Origin: Lepidonotus clava
Lineage: Eukaryota; Annelida; Polychaeta; Phyllodocida; Polynoidae
DNA length: 64,000 bases
Reading direction: 5' to 3'
NCBI GenBank assembly: GCA_936440205.1
Contig: OW387148.1
Span: forward strand, 13,261,961 to 13,325,960
Shown here piece after piece: positions 11,513 to 22,058 of the stretch; positions within the stretch are counted from its first letter, which is position 1; each line of letters begins with the position of its first letter. Position numbers and translations under genes: made by a program. The notes below the pieces were generated by a model that saw only the letters and a list, made by a program, of their open reading frames with translations, did not search any database and had not been told where the DNA came from.

Positions 11513-11723
11513 AGGGGCGGATCCGGGAATTTGAGAAAGGGGGGCATGCTATAGCAAAATGTTTGTCCGCGCCCTCTGGGGGCAGGAATTTTAAATCAAA
11601 ATAATCTAAATTTGCCCCCCCCCCCCAAAAAAAAGGGGGGGGGGGGGCGCACACCTGGCACGCCGCCCCCCCCCCCCCCACCCCCCCACCCCCCAAAAAA
11701 AATAAAAAAATCCGCGCCTGGTG
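11513..11723. mobile_element. CAG-N-GGCGGATCC family, full-length copy
   Basis: Begins caggggcggatccgggaatt and ends aaaaaatccgcgcctgg, so both inverted ends are present. The interior has the family's tgctatag and aaatttgccccc blocks, then long C, G and A runs. This is the clearest two-ended copy in the left half. Confidence 0.6.
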
Positions 11724-12214
11724 AATCCCGGGGTTCAAAGAGGAGGTCAACATTGTCTTTAATGTTTTCAAGTTGCATTTCTTTTGTTGAAAGATAAACA
11801 GGGATAGTCGGTGCATACAGGGTGCCCCCCCTCCCATATTTTAGGATATACATATTGTATATGTTATACATTATATGTATTCTCTTTTGTACATATTATA
11901 TGTATGTACATGTACATAATGTACATGTACACACACCCGCACACACATCCATATATTTATATATGCAGAAAGGAGATAGATAATACATGTATGCACATTT
12001 ATCCAGTCACCACAATTGTAAAATACTCTTTCTACTCTTTCCAGGTTGGGGTAAATCTAGGCATCCCATCGTGCGCCGACCGGGATTGTGTAGCATATGT
12101 CACCGTGGCTTTAGCTGTGGTCACAACAATCAATTGTCTGCAAAAGCTGCAAAGATTAATCTATTTACGGTACTACCGTGCCTGTCCCTAATCCATTGTC
12201 TCCTGCAGTAGTCC

Positions 12215-12650
12215 AGTAGGGGGGGGGGCACTCAGTATAAATACGAAGGTAGAAACCAACTGCGAAACTACAGCCCCATTTTCGGTGATTTTACAGCCCT
12301 CAGAAAAACTCATTCTTTGACAGCCCTACTTTTCTCATGCATATGGACAGCCCCTACAAATGAACACTGACCGAAAAATGTCATGGTTACGATGTGATGT
12401 GTGGATGTAAGGATGTGAGGATTTTTTTTGAGAGCCATTGTAAAGGTATTCAACAGCCTACAATTGACGTTTGTTCTAATATCAAATGTAATGTTTCATT
12501 GTCAGCTATTCTAAAAGTTGGTTTGATTATTTGACAGCCTCCCCTTTTTCAGCCCAATCAGCAATCGACTTCTACAGGGTCTGCATGACCACAGTTGGTA
12601 CCCCTTTCTGGACCAAGTACCCCCCCCCTCCCCCGCCCCTGCAGTATCTC
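12215..12650 (+). repeat. interspersed repeat, copy 1 (second at 33,270-33,720)
   Basis: Both copies share ctgcgaaactac, acagccc..., gacagcccctacaaa, a middle AT-rich part, ttgacagcctccc/ccc and a closing gttggtaccc/gttagtaccc with aagtacc/gagtacc and C runs. About 430 bp, non-coding. Confidence 0.5.
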
Positions 12651-12735
12651 AGTATAGGGGTCTACTGTGTACGGGGTGCCTCAGGCCGGCTACTGTGGAG
12701 GAGGGAGTATAGTACACGAGGGAGTACAGGCCAGG

Positions 12736-15700
12736 ATGGACGTGGGTAAAGGACTCCCCTACCAGGACACAGCCTACAGGTCAGTCATGTTTATTATGTT
12801 GAAGTTTTAAAGCCCCATACCCACTAGGCAATTTCCCGGCAAAGGGCGACGGGCAACTGGGAGAATCGTCCGATTATTAAGGTTGCCTGTAAGTATGGTA
12901 TATTGAAATGTGCAGGTTTGATGTGAATCGCCGGTAAAATCGGCCGATTCTAGGGGCAGAATCAGCCGATTTTAGCGGTGATTCGTCGGCCGACTGTGTA
13001 AAAATGTCCTCGTGGGTATGGGGCTTAAGTAACACCAGAACCACAACACCTATCTTGGTTGTAAAGTGAGCTTTATTTTATCCAGATGTCCAACATTTCA
13101 TGCTGTCATAAATCTTTCTTCGGGGTTTATCATAATAGATGGCTTACAATGATTAAGAGGCTGACAGTTAATTTAGGCGCTATTACACTACACGACTTGC
13201 GCTGCGATATTGGCGTGATGTGATGATATTACTGACAATTCACATGCGGGAGTGACATGATTGGTGGAAATTGACAATTCGGAGTATCTATGACATGTGT
13301 GACAATAAATGTAGCCTTTAATGTGTGTGACCTGTCATGTCATCTCATGTCGCAGCTCATGAAGTGACAATGACAATGACAATGACAATGACAATGACAA
13401 TGACAATGACAATGACAATGACAATGAATGTAATAGCGCCTAGCTGGTTGGTTTGCAATATACTTAAGGGGTCTTCCATTAATAAAGTACGTCTCCCCCC
13501 CCCCTCACGAATGCTAGACCCACTCCCCTTATCCTGATGTACACGCTCAAAAATATAATATTATCCTGTTGAGCCTCCGTGAAGAGTACATTGTACTAGT
13601 GAATCTTGCACCACTCTTCTGCAAGAGAGTTAGGAAAGGTGGCTGGTTTCTTATTGTAGGGACATGCAGGGACAGACCCAATATTGTATATATATATATT
13701 ATAGATTATCGCAGTTGAATGCACACCAATGAACTTTATGCCCCCCAATATACGCCTTCTACTTGAAGAAGGTCATTGTTTGGTTATCAGAGTGATACCC
13801 ATTTTTAGACAAACTGTCTATGATACTATGGGTCTGCAAATACTTTGAACTATATATAAGATACCATTGTATAAGACTGATAGAAATTCTATATTAGGTC
13901 AAGTGCAGACAACCTAGGGGTTTTCTCTTTAGAGTCATATGGTTATGGTTGAATTGGCTTTAACTTTAAACATTTTCCTTCCTAAATGTCAACTTATTAT
14001 CTTATTTTTTGAAAAAATGGTCTTTATGGAATAGAAGTTTTATGTATTCTTCTAAGATGATTTAAAGAAAAGATTTTCTTTGCCTCTCGTGGACACCTTA
14101 TCAGCATTACATCACTGCTGATAAGAACTAGGGTCTACTTTAAGGGGTGGCCAGGCCACATGGCTCTATTTATCTACAGTTCTACTTAACCGATTGTAGG
14201 CAGCTCTGGAAAAAACAACTTATTGTCGATCATTTTTTCACAGCTAGCTGATGATTGTGGTAATTAGAATAATAATAACCAGAGATTATTATTAATAACA
14301 AGTACCTAGGTGAATTAATTTGGATGAGATAAATATATTGATATTTATAATACATCCTCTTAATTACAATCAACTAAAACTTAAAATAGCAATGTTGACT
14401 GGGTGATGGTGAGCAGACAACTGAATTCGAAATCGTTAGACCGGCGATTTTTATAGTCGCATGACAACAATTGCCGGGGCAACCAAGGGTGATGACGTCA
14501 TTGCGCTCCCCGAAAAATATTTTACAGGCATCGCTGTACAAATTACATAGCATTTTGCTCATTCCCACCCCTTCTAGCTAGGTGATTCTGGCAGCCTGGG
14601 GCAGTATAGAATAAAATGAAAATCCTGAAGGTGCTGACACCTTCAGGATTCTCATTTAATTCCATATCAGGATTCCAACCCCTATACCTTCACCATTGTC
14701 CTGCCCTCTTAAAAAGTGAGTGAATAAAAGATCTGTTATTGCACCGCAGGGCAATAATGCCTTTCTATGAATGCTTATGCCCATTTTCTTGTTATCAGTA
14801 CAATTTTTAAAGATTTCCTGTGTATTTGATATAGAACGAATCAAGTACAGACTGCGGGTGCACTCAGCAAATGTTATAGCCCCAGCTTGCGCATGCCTAT
14901 GTGCCCTTGACAGTGTATACAAACCAGGGCAACAAGAGTTGCTTTGTGCCTCCTTGGTCTGTACTATGTATAAATGGCTCCCTAAGTCTGTATTCCACTC
15001 ACCAATTTTGATGTCGACAATTTTGTACTGTTTGATTTTCTCAGAGGACATGACTTAAACCATACATCTTACATACTGACAAAAAATTGTAGACCTCTCT
15101 ATATATGATTGCAGTGAATAGCAATCAAAAGACATAAAAATCTTTTCCAAGGTTTTGAACTGTGATAGGTAAAAGTATCCATTCACACCAAAGACTTTAA
15201 CGATGGAAATGGTAGGGGGTATAGATGGGGGGTCCCATGTCACATGTCGAATTTAAAAAATGCCCATGTCGTTTGTCCCTAAATGTTGGTTCAGACCCAT
15301 GTCCCATGACGAATTTAAGAAATAGCCCTGTCCCCTGTCACTATATTTTTAAAGCTCCTGTCCCCTGTCGAATTTAAGAAAAGGGCAACGTCATTTGTCA
15401 CTAAATTGCCATGTCCCCTGTCGAATTTAAGAAAAGCCCATGTAGCCCTGTCGATTTTAAGGGTCTACACCCCCATGGTAACTGCTTGCCTGGCACTCAG
15501 TATAAAGTAAGAACCATGAAACATGAATGGTCGGCCTGACTGAAAAGCATTACTTTTTGCAGCCTGGAAAGAACCCTGAATGGTTGGTCAGATGTTAAAC
15601 TACCCCAACAAACAAACAAACAAACAAGCAAACAAACAAACAAACAAACAGACTCTTCGACGGCTGGTGTTATACTCATTGGACCACTTGTTAACTTTTT

Positions 15701-18700
15701 GACTTTGTATTTGGTTGGTCTTCTCTTACAATATGACTGAACTCATACATCCTATATTCCATCTGAAAAAGAAGTATAAACCTTTCTAGTGACATATAAC
15801 ATGTCTACATTCTCCCTTAATTCTCACTGCTGACATTTATCATCAGAAGCAGGATTGGCTCATGACACAGTCTCTAGTGTGGCCTGTGTCATACTAATAG
15901 GCCCATCCCACATTCGGTATATCTAGGGTTGGACAAGGTTTGGACAAAATGACTGTTTAAGTCATCCTTGTTCCCAAAATTTGGGGTAACTGAGATAAGC
16001 AAGAATTATGTTTTTCTATATCCTCAAATACTATTTGAACATTATGATTTCTCAAATTTCATCAATTGACAGATTTGCAGCTTTGCCAGCCAATCAAAAT
16101 GATGTATTTCAGGGAAAAATGGGGTTCGACATTATGGGCTGGGCTGATAGGCTTTAAGGTTGATTCCTATGGGAAAAAGCCAATATATAAAACAGCATTT
16201 TACAAATTTTAAGAGCAATCTGTCAACCAAATTGCGTTGGTTAATTTTGTATTGTACAACCATCTTCAGGGAACAAGTTTGTAAACAATTTTGAAAAATA
16301 TTTCATAGTAAACCTAAATGTCAGTGTAAACTGGGATGGGCTTATTATGTCACCTGTCAACTATACGATACATGTCGTCCCCATCTTTGACTATATGATA
16401 CATGTCTCCCCATCTTTGACTATACGATACATGTCTCCCCATCTTTGACCATATGATACATGTCTCCCCATTTTTGACTATACGATACATGTCTCCCCAT
16501 CTTTGACTTTACAATAGATGTCTCCCCATCTTTGACTATACGATACATGTCGTCCCCATCTTTGACTATACGATACATGTCTCCCCATCTTTGACTTTAC
16601 AATACATATGTCCCCATCTTTGACTATATGATACATGTCTCCCTGTCTTTGACTATACGATACATGTCTCCCCGTCTTTGACTATACGATACATGTCTCC
16701 CCATCTTTGACTATACGATACATGTCTCCCCATCTTTGAATATACAATACATGTGTCCCCATCTTTGACTATGCGATACATGTCTCCCCATCTTGTCCCC
16801 TCCAGCTGGGTGATTCTGGCAGCTAGCGTGGGCCTGGAGTTGCTGTATGCATCTGGTGTTGGGACGATCGGTGTTCTCATCGTGCAGCTCACAGAGACAT
16901 TCAATGTCAAGAAGTCTGCCTTAACATGGGTCGGAGGGCTGCTTCTCTTCTCAGGATTTCTTCTGGGTGAGTATGATTATGGAAAGAGAATAATGTTTTG
17001 ACCTGAAGCGTTCACAGGCATGAAGTTGATATAGCTTTCTGGGCGCAATACTGTTACTGGTCATTTATGGTTGCACTAATCCTTTAAAACCCATTGGTTC
17101 CTTATCTGTGCCTTAAAGGTTAAGAACATTTTCTTAAAGTGCTACAATCAATGAATTAGAACAATGAATTAGTTCCCAGCATTCAAATAAATTATACCTC
17201 TTTGTTTCAGTTTCTTGCCAAACGCAGTGTCCGCTAGTAACAAAAATTTAGGCTGAATATGTATTTAAGCCACACCCTTATTTATCGGATTATTTTGAAC
17301 ATTCTCTCTCAAAATATCAAATTATAATTGTATATTCTGATAAATTCTATATAGAAAGAATCCTGATAAGTATCATGACTTTGTATTTCTCTTTTTCAAC
17401 AACTGTATTGTTTCTTGACTGAAATAGGTTTCATTCCATCATTGCTCATCAAAAAATATGGATGTCGCCCGATTGGAATTTGTGCCTCAATACTCGCATC
17501 AGGCAGCTTCCTCATGAGTGCCTTTGCACAAAGTGTTCACACTCTCTACATTAGCCATGGTGTTCTTACAAGTAAGTTCCTGGTGAAAATTGGTTATTCA
17601 TTTGCTTTCCTATTCATGCATAAGAGTTAGTTATGAAAAGGAATCCTCTAACTATTGTATAACATCTCCATTAATTCTCACACTGTCAATTGTATCTGCC
17701 TGAAGCAATGTCTTTTGCAATCTAGATGTAGTAAATTCATTTCAAACACCTGATGTTGTGGCACTTGAAGTCACTGAATTGCATTGCTTTTAAGCAAAAA
17801 CAATAAAGCTACACAAAGATGTGCAAGTCTGAGCGTTATCTATGGCATTTTCGTGACGTAGTTAATAGTGGCACCCCCCTATGAGAGTTCGTGCAACCAG
17901 ACACGACGTGACGTCAATTTTTTTGTGACGTCGCCACCCTTTGTTTAGGGATGACATCAAGAAAATGTGAAAAATTGATGTTTTTTGATGTTGCGTTGTA
18001 TCGTTGCGTTGCACAGACTTTCGTAGGGGGCCCTACTAACGAGGACGTCACTGCAAAACATAATCCAGTCATTAATCTTTCCTTTGTACAATTGTTGTTT
18101 TAAGGGAGGCTTGAAATGGTTTACATGCATCAAAGTGTATCATAGAGCACATATTATATTTAAGAAAAACTTTAATTTCCCAAATCATTTTATGAGAGAC
18201 ATAGAAAAGTATTTACTAAAAACCTTCAAGGAAATGACAGACTCTGATACTCTTTAACGGTACTGATTTTCACCAATGTCTCTTCATGTTTCAGGTATAG
18301 CATTGTGCACCTTCTTCAACATCGCCTCCATCTCCGGCCAGCAGTACTTCCACCGCCGCCGCTCGCTGGCCGCAGGGGTAACAATGGCCAGTATCAGCAT
18401 AGGCATTCTAATATGGCCGCTCACCTGCCAGTTTCTAATAGACACATATGGCTGGAGAGGGGCCTTCATAATAATGAGCGGGGTGCAGCTGCACGGCTTG
18501 GTCTTCTCAAGCCTGATGAGGCCTATACCCAAAACAAGGAAGGGCAAAGTAACCTCTGAAAAGGCCAATGAAGGATACAAGGTCACAAATGGACCTGAGC
18601 AAAATGGCGCCTCAATATGTTTAACCGATCAAACAAAAATTGATCAATCATCATGTGAACCTCATGTTGAAACAAAAGTTGTAAAATCTAAGTGTGATTC

Positions 18701-21700
18701 TGTGAAAAAGGCAGTTGGAGCCGCCTGCAAACCGATCGCACTAACACCACATTACCTTCTGTACCTCATCGCCTACTTCCTCATACAAACCGGGCACATT
18801 GTCGCCTTGAGCATGCTTCCGTCCCTAGGCAGAAGCCTGGGTCTCAGTAAAACCCTTGGAGCTAGTCTTCTGTCCATCCTTGGAGGTACCTCTGGAGTGT
18901 CCAGAGTCATGTTTGGTTTTGTTGGTGACTGGAAAAGAGTGAACCGGTCTGTGGTTGCCGGCACCTCTGGGATCGTCAGCGGCCTCATCACTTGTGGCAT
19001 GGGGTACTTGACTTCATACACAGCGCTGGTCGGGGTCACTGTAGTACTCAGCTTCACATCAGGTAGGTTTATAGTATATTCTCCTCATGTAAGAATGCAT
19101 GTTAGTACTCATTGGACCAGAGAAATGTAAATAAGGATGTACCGGGTAAATTATTACGAAGAAGTGGTAAAATTTGGTTGAAAATACAGTGGTCAAATAA
19201 AGTGAGAGTAAGAAGAAGCCCCTACTAAAGGGGGGTAAAATTATGGGATGAATTGAAAGAGACTGTTCAAAATTCTGTTAATATAAGTATGTTTAAAAAG
19301 GCTATATTGTGGTAATTATTATAATGAGTATGTACTGATTAGATTGTAAAAGTTATATTGATACCATGTGGTATAATTATTATCATCTATGTTCATCAAT
19401 TGTATAATACTCTGTATTTCACCCTACATCAGAAGAACTTCTTGTATTTGAAGAGATGTTTAATGAGAAAATAAAAATAAATAAGAAAAAATAGATTGGA
19501 TACGTAACATTATTCATGGCACTGGCCATAATCATTGCTATAGTGTGTATCATCTCAGGTAGGTTTCGGTACGAGTGCGTGTGTTCATGCACATGTGCAC
19601 AATGTTTTTCCCTCTTTGCTTAGTTAAGGGGTCAACCAAAAAAAAGGGGGTGTGGGGGGGGGAGGTCAGGACCCCTTGGATCCTCCCTCTGGATCCACCC
19701 GTGCACCCCTCACTGTTGCCTAAGGGTATTAGTACTTGTTTAATACTTTTTGGGATATTCTTCTATATTGTGACTACTTCCTTCCTGCTTTTCGAATCCT
19801 AGAGACCCCTTGGATGGAGATGGTATTAGTTTGATCTACAAATATATATTTCCTTGGAGCCTAATTTGATTTTTGGACGTTGAACTTTGCAAGCAATATT
19901 CATTCATTGCAATGGTTTCAATGGTTACACTGACAGATGGGATTGAAAACCATAGATCAAGTGTAGTAGATAGAACTCCTTAGTTTGTGTTCTTCTGTTT
20001 TAACACCTTTTGAACCATTGACACCTTACTAATCTTACAGTGTAGAAATATTCACAAATTATAGATTATCCTGCCCCAGGGTGATCCAGGTTCTGGAGTT
20101 AAGAGTTTAATTAATCACGGATACAGGCAGGTGATAACCAAAATTGTTATCACCCTGCAGGATGGTACCGGAAAGTAGTTCTGGCAATAAAAATAGTTCA
20201 GCTTATCATGTTAGTCTCAGCTTTATATTATAATGTGTTTCTCATGTATCCCACAGCTGCCTACAATAGCTTGCAGGGAGCGTGTGTGATAGATTACGTC
20301 GGTCGGGACCAGATGGCGCCAGGGGTGGGGCTGCTGTCTATCGCCATGGGCTTCGGCCGACTCACAGCCATGCTTGTCTCAGGTAGGATTACATAAGGTT
20401 GTTTCAAAAAGAAACTGTATAATTTCTGCAGAGACCTTGTATGTATGTATATATATGTATATATAGGAAATATCGAGCCTGGAAAGCATGTTAAAAATAG
20501 CCAGTGTGGTGCCACTGGCTACTCCACAAATACATTGGTAATGACCAGACCCTGGTTTCATAGGGTTCATAGTTGATCCAACTTGCCACTAGGGGAATGA
20601 GCACATAGGCCCAAAGAGAAGCTTTCCAGTCTCTATATATCCTATATATACATACAAGGTCTCTGATTTCTGTCAGAAAATACGTACTCTTAATTTGATA
20701 GATTTTAATACTTTTGACATGCTGCAGTAAAGTGTGTTAGAAAACCACAGCAAATGATGAGCCATACTAGCAGAGCAACAAATGCTGGAAAATGTGTTGC
20801 CAGCTTATTTTTCTGCAATCTCATAGCATGCTCTGATATTATATACTCTGAGTTAAAAGCTTTTTTTCAGAGAATAGAAATATAGAATATATAGAACCCC
20901 GTGTTACATGTCGATTTTAAGAAAGGGCCAGGTCACCTTGTCAAATTTAAGTATCAAGGGCCCCAATGTTGTTAGGCCCCTAAGGACAGAAACTGTCATA
21001 AACTGTCATTGTTGTAAATTATTTTAGATCTTACAGTAGTTATCTAATTTTGTTTATATCAGATTATTGTTTTGACCTTACAGGAGCCCTCCTTGACCTG
21101 CTGGGTGACCCACAGTGTGTGTTTGTCCTCTTGTTTTGACCTTACAGGAGCCGTCTTTGACCTGCTGGATGACCCTCTCTATGTGTTCGTCCTCTTGTTT
21201 TGACCTTACAGGTGCCGTCCTTGACCTGCTGGGTGACCCATATTATGTGTTTGTCCTCTTGTTTTGACCTTACAGGTGCTGTCCTTGACCTGCTGGGTGA
21301 CCCATATTATGTGTTTGTCCTCTTGTTTTGACCTTACAGGCGCTGTCCTTGACCTGCTGGGTTCCCCACAGTATGTGTTTACCCTCTTGTTTTGACCTTA
21401 CAGGTGCTGTCCTTGACCTGCTGGGTGACCCTCTCTATGTGTTCATCCTCTTGTTTTGACCTTACAGGAGCCCTCCTTGACCTGCTGGGTGACCCTCTTT
21501 ATGTGTTCATCCTCTTGTTTTGACCTCACAGGTGCTGTCCTTGACCTGCTGGGTTCCCCGCAGTATGTGTTCACCCTCTTGTTTTGACTTTACAGGTGCT
21601 GTCCTTGACCTGCTGGGTGACCCTCTCTATGTGTTCATCCTCTTGTTTTGACCTTACAGGAGCCCTCCTTGACCTGCTGGGTGACCCTCTCTATGTGTTC

Positions 21701-22058
21701 ACCCTCTTGTTTTGACCTCACAGGTGCTGTCCTTGACCTGCTGGGTTCCCCGCAGTATGTGTTCACCCTCTTGTTTTGACCTTACAGGTGCTGTCCTTGA
21801 CCTGCTGGGTGACCCTCTCTATGTGTTCATCCTCTTGTTTTGACGTTACAGGCACTGTCCTTGATCGGCTTGGTGACCCAGAGTACATGTTCATTCTTTT
21901 GTTTTGACCTTACAGGCGCTGTCCTTGACCTGCTGGGTTCCCCGCAGTATGTGTTCGTCCTCTTCGGGCTGGTGGAGGCCGGAGGAGGGATGCTGATCCA
22001 AGTGTTGGTGCTCATCACCAGGTGGCGGCACAAACGGAAAAACACCGACCTAACATGA
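12736..22058 (+). CDS. monocarboxylate-transporter-like (SLC16/MFS) gene, six coding exons
   Basis: Coding exons are 12,736-12,779, 16,806-16,966, 17,428-17,571, 18,295-19,062, 20,257-20,382 and 21,916-22,058. They sum to 1,386 nt (461 aa plus stop), all with GT/AG ends and matching phases. The start sits in a good context (CCAGGATGG) in an exon probably beginning near 12,645. The protein looks like a 12-helix major facilitator. TM1 begins about residue 14; the SLC16 second signature is clear (QQYFHRRRSLAAG, about residues 128-140); a hydrophilic loop lies at about 185-245; and the C-terminal half carries the G-x-VSGAVLDLLGS block, ending in a short basic tail. The first signature, normally a Gly/Trp-rich DGGWGW-like motif before TM1, is degenerate here (QDTAYSW). 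Expected role is proton-coupled or facilitative transport of small carboxylates at the plasma membrane; the substrate is not predictable. The last exon is preceded by a 13-copy decoy-acceptor array. Confidence 0.88.
12811..13025. mobile_element. MITE with AGCCCCATACCCACTAGGC ends, copy 1
   Basis: Terminal inverted repeat agccccatacccactaggc on the left and a shortened inverse (cgtgggtatggggct) on the right, flanked by TAA on both sides, as in Tourist/PIF-Harbinger elements. Shares gtatattgaaatgtgcaggt and repeated tcggccgatt-like pieces with the copy at 62,878. It lies in intron 1, 31 bp after the first coding exon. Confidence 0.75.
13174..13442. mobile_element. MITE carrying an AATGAC hexanucleotide array
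   Basis: A perfect 14-bp inverted repeat, TAGGCGCTATTACA / TGTAATAGCGCCTA, bounds 269 bp. Inside the left end is acactacacgacttgcgctg, related to the 448 element. Inside the right end the homologous arm gives way to about eleven AATGAC hexamers (about 13,363-13,428). Confidence 0.75.
13443..14614. other. intron 1 sequence of the transporter gene
   Basis: Contains a half copy of the ggggcctt/cttccattaa MITE at about 13,468, whose partners are at 29,483 and 37,537. Otherwise AT-rich with no supported feature. Confidence 0.45.
14615..14656. repeat. near-perfect 19-bp hairpin
   Basis: aatgaaaatcctgaaggtg, a 4-nt ctga loop, then its inverse with one mismatch. It sits just before the second copy of the 11,236 repeat. 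Possibly the tip of a foldback element. Confidence 0.7.
14677..14905 (+). repeat. interspersed repeat, copy 2 (first at 11,236)
   Basis: Second copy of the repeat described at 11,236. The long minus-strand frame across it (14,656-15,051) is not conserved between copies and shows no family resemblance. Confidence 0.6.
15212..15470 (+). repeat. gtcgaatttaag minisatellite element, cleanest copy
   Basis: Starts agggggtatagatggggggt and ends gattttaagggtctaca/ccccc, so head and tail form an inverted pair around about seven units of catgtcccctgtcgaattta-type. This copy best defines the element's limits. Confidence 0.75.
15538..15655 (+). repeat. SINE-like segment with (CAAA)n tail, copy 1
   Basis: aaaagcattactttttgcag, then tggttggtcagatgttaaa, then about ten CAAA-type tetramers. 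The same order occurs at 42,205-42,268 with a shorter tail. A tandem tail of this sort suggests a retroposed SINE; I could not identify an A/B-box head. Confidence 0.45.
15897..16346 (+). mobile_element. 450-bp MITE with AGCCCATCCCA ends, copy 1
   Basis: Left end aataggcccatcccacattc, right end gggatgggcttatt. Shares its whole length with 24,269-24,689 (same orientation) and 51,181-51,625 (inverted). Shared internal landmarks include catcaattgacagatttgca, tgctgtatttca-like, and ttggttaattttgta. AT-rich and non-coding. Confidence 0.8.
16352..16797 (+). repeat. 29-bp minisatellite abutting the exon-2 acceptor
   Basis: About 15 units of ctatacgatacatgtctccc plus catctttga, 29-30 bp each. The last unit runs straight into the polypyrimidine tract and AG of exon 2 at 16,806; the unit's tctccccatct is itself homologous to that tract. 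Confidence 0.9.
17861..18040. mobile_element. MITE with GTTAATAGTGGCACCCCCCT-type ends
   Basis: Inverted arms gttaatagtggcacccccct...agttcgtgcaac and gttgcacagact...ggccctactaac, 180 bp, in intron 3 of the transporter gene. Contains several tgacgtca-like and gttgcgttg repeats. Confidence 0.65.
19063..20256 (+). other. intron 4 of the transporter gene
   Basis: Holds a CAG-N-GGCGGATCC-related G-rich fragment at about 19,620-19,715 and otherwise unremarkable AT-rich sequence. Confidence 0.5.
21065..21915 (+). repeat. 64-bp array of 3' splice sites before the last transporter exon
   Basis: Acceptor AGs fall at 21,083, 21,147, 21,211, 21,275, 21,339, 21,403, 21,467, 21,531, 21,595, 21,659, 21,723, 21,787, 21,851 and 21,915: 14 sites at an exact 64-bp period. 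Each is ttttgaccttacag or a one-base variant, followed by the first 40-odd bases of exon 6. Only the last copy continues into the full exon. If any of the first 13 were used, the frame would read AVLDLLG...YVFILLF and stop at the TGA of the next unit's ttttga. Variants alternate among gaccctctctat, ttccccgcagtat and gacccatattat types, which shows the order in which units were copied. Confidence 0.97.

Noticed and set aside
11466-11871. Minus-strand frames of 123 and 91 codons
   Set aside because: Long Gly and Pro runs arise from the G/C homopolymers of a MITE-like element.
14656-15058. 131-codon minus and 95-codon plus frames
   Set aside because: They lie on an interspersed repeat whose other copy (11,236) does not keep either frame.
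16352-16797. Regular 29-bp repeats resembling a CRISPR array
   Set aside because: No unique spacers between units; contiguous tandem minisatellite in a eukaryotic intron.
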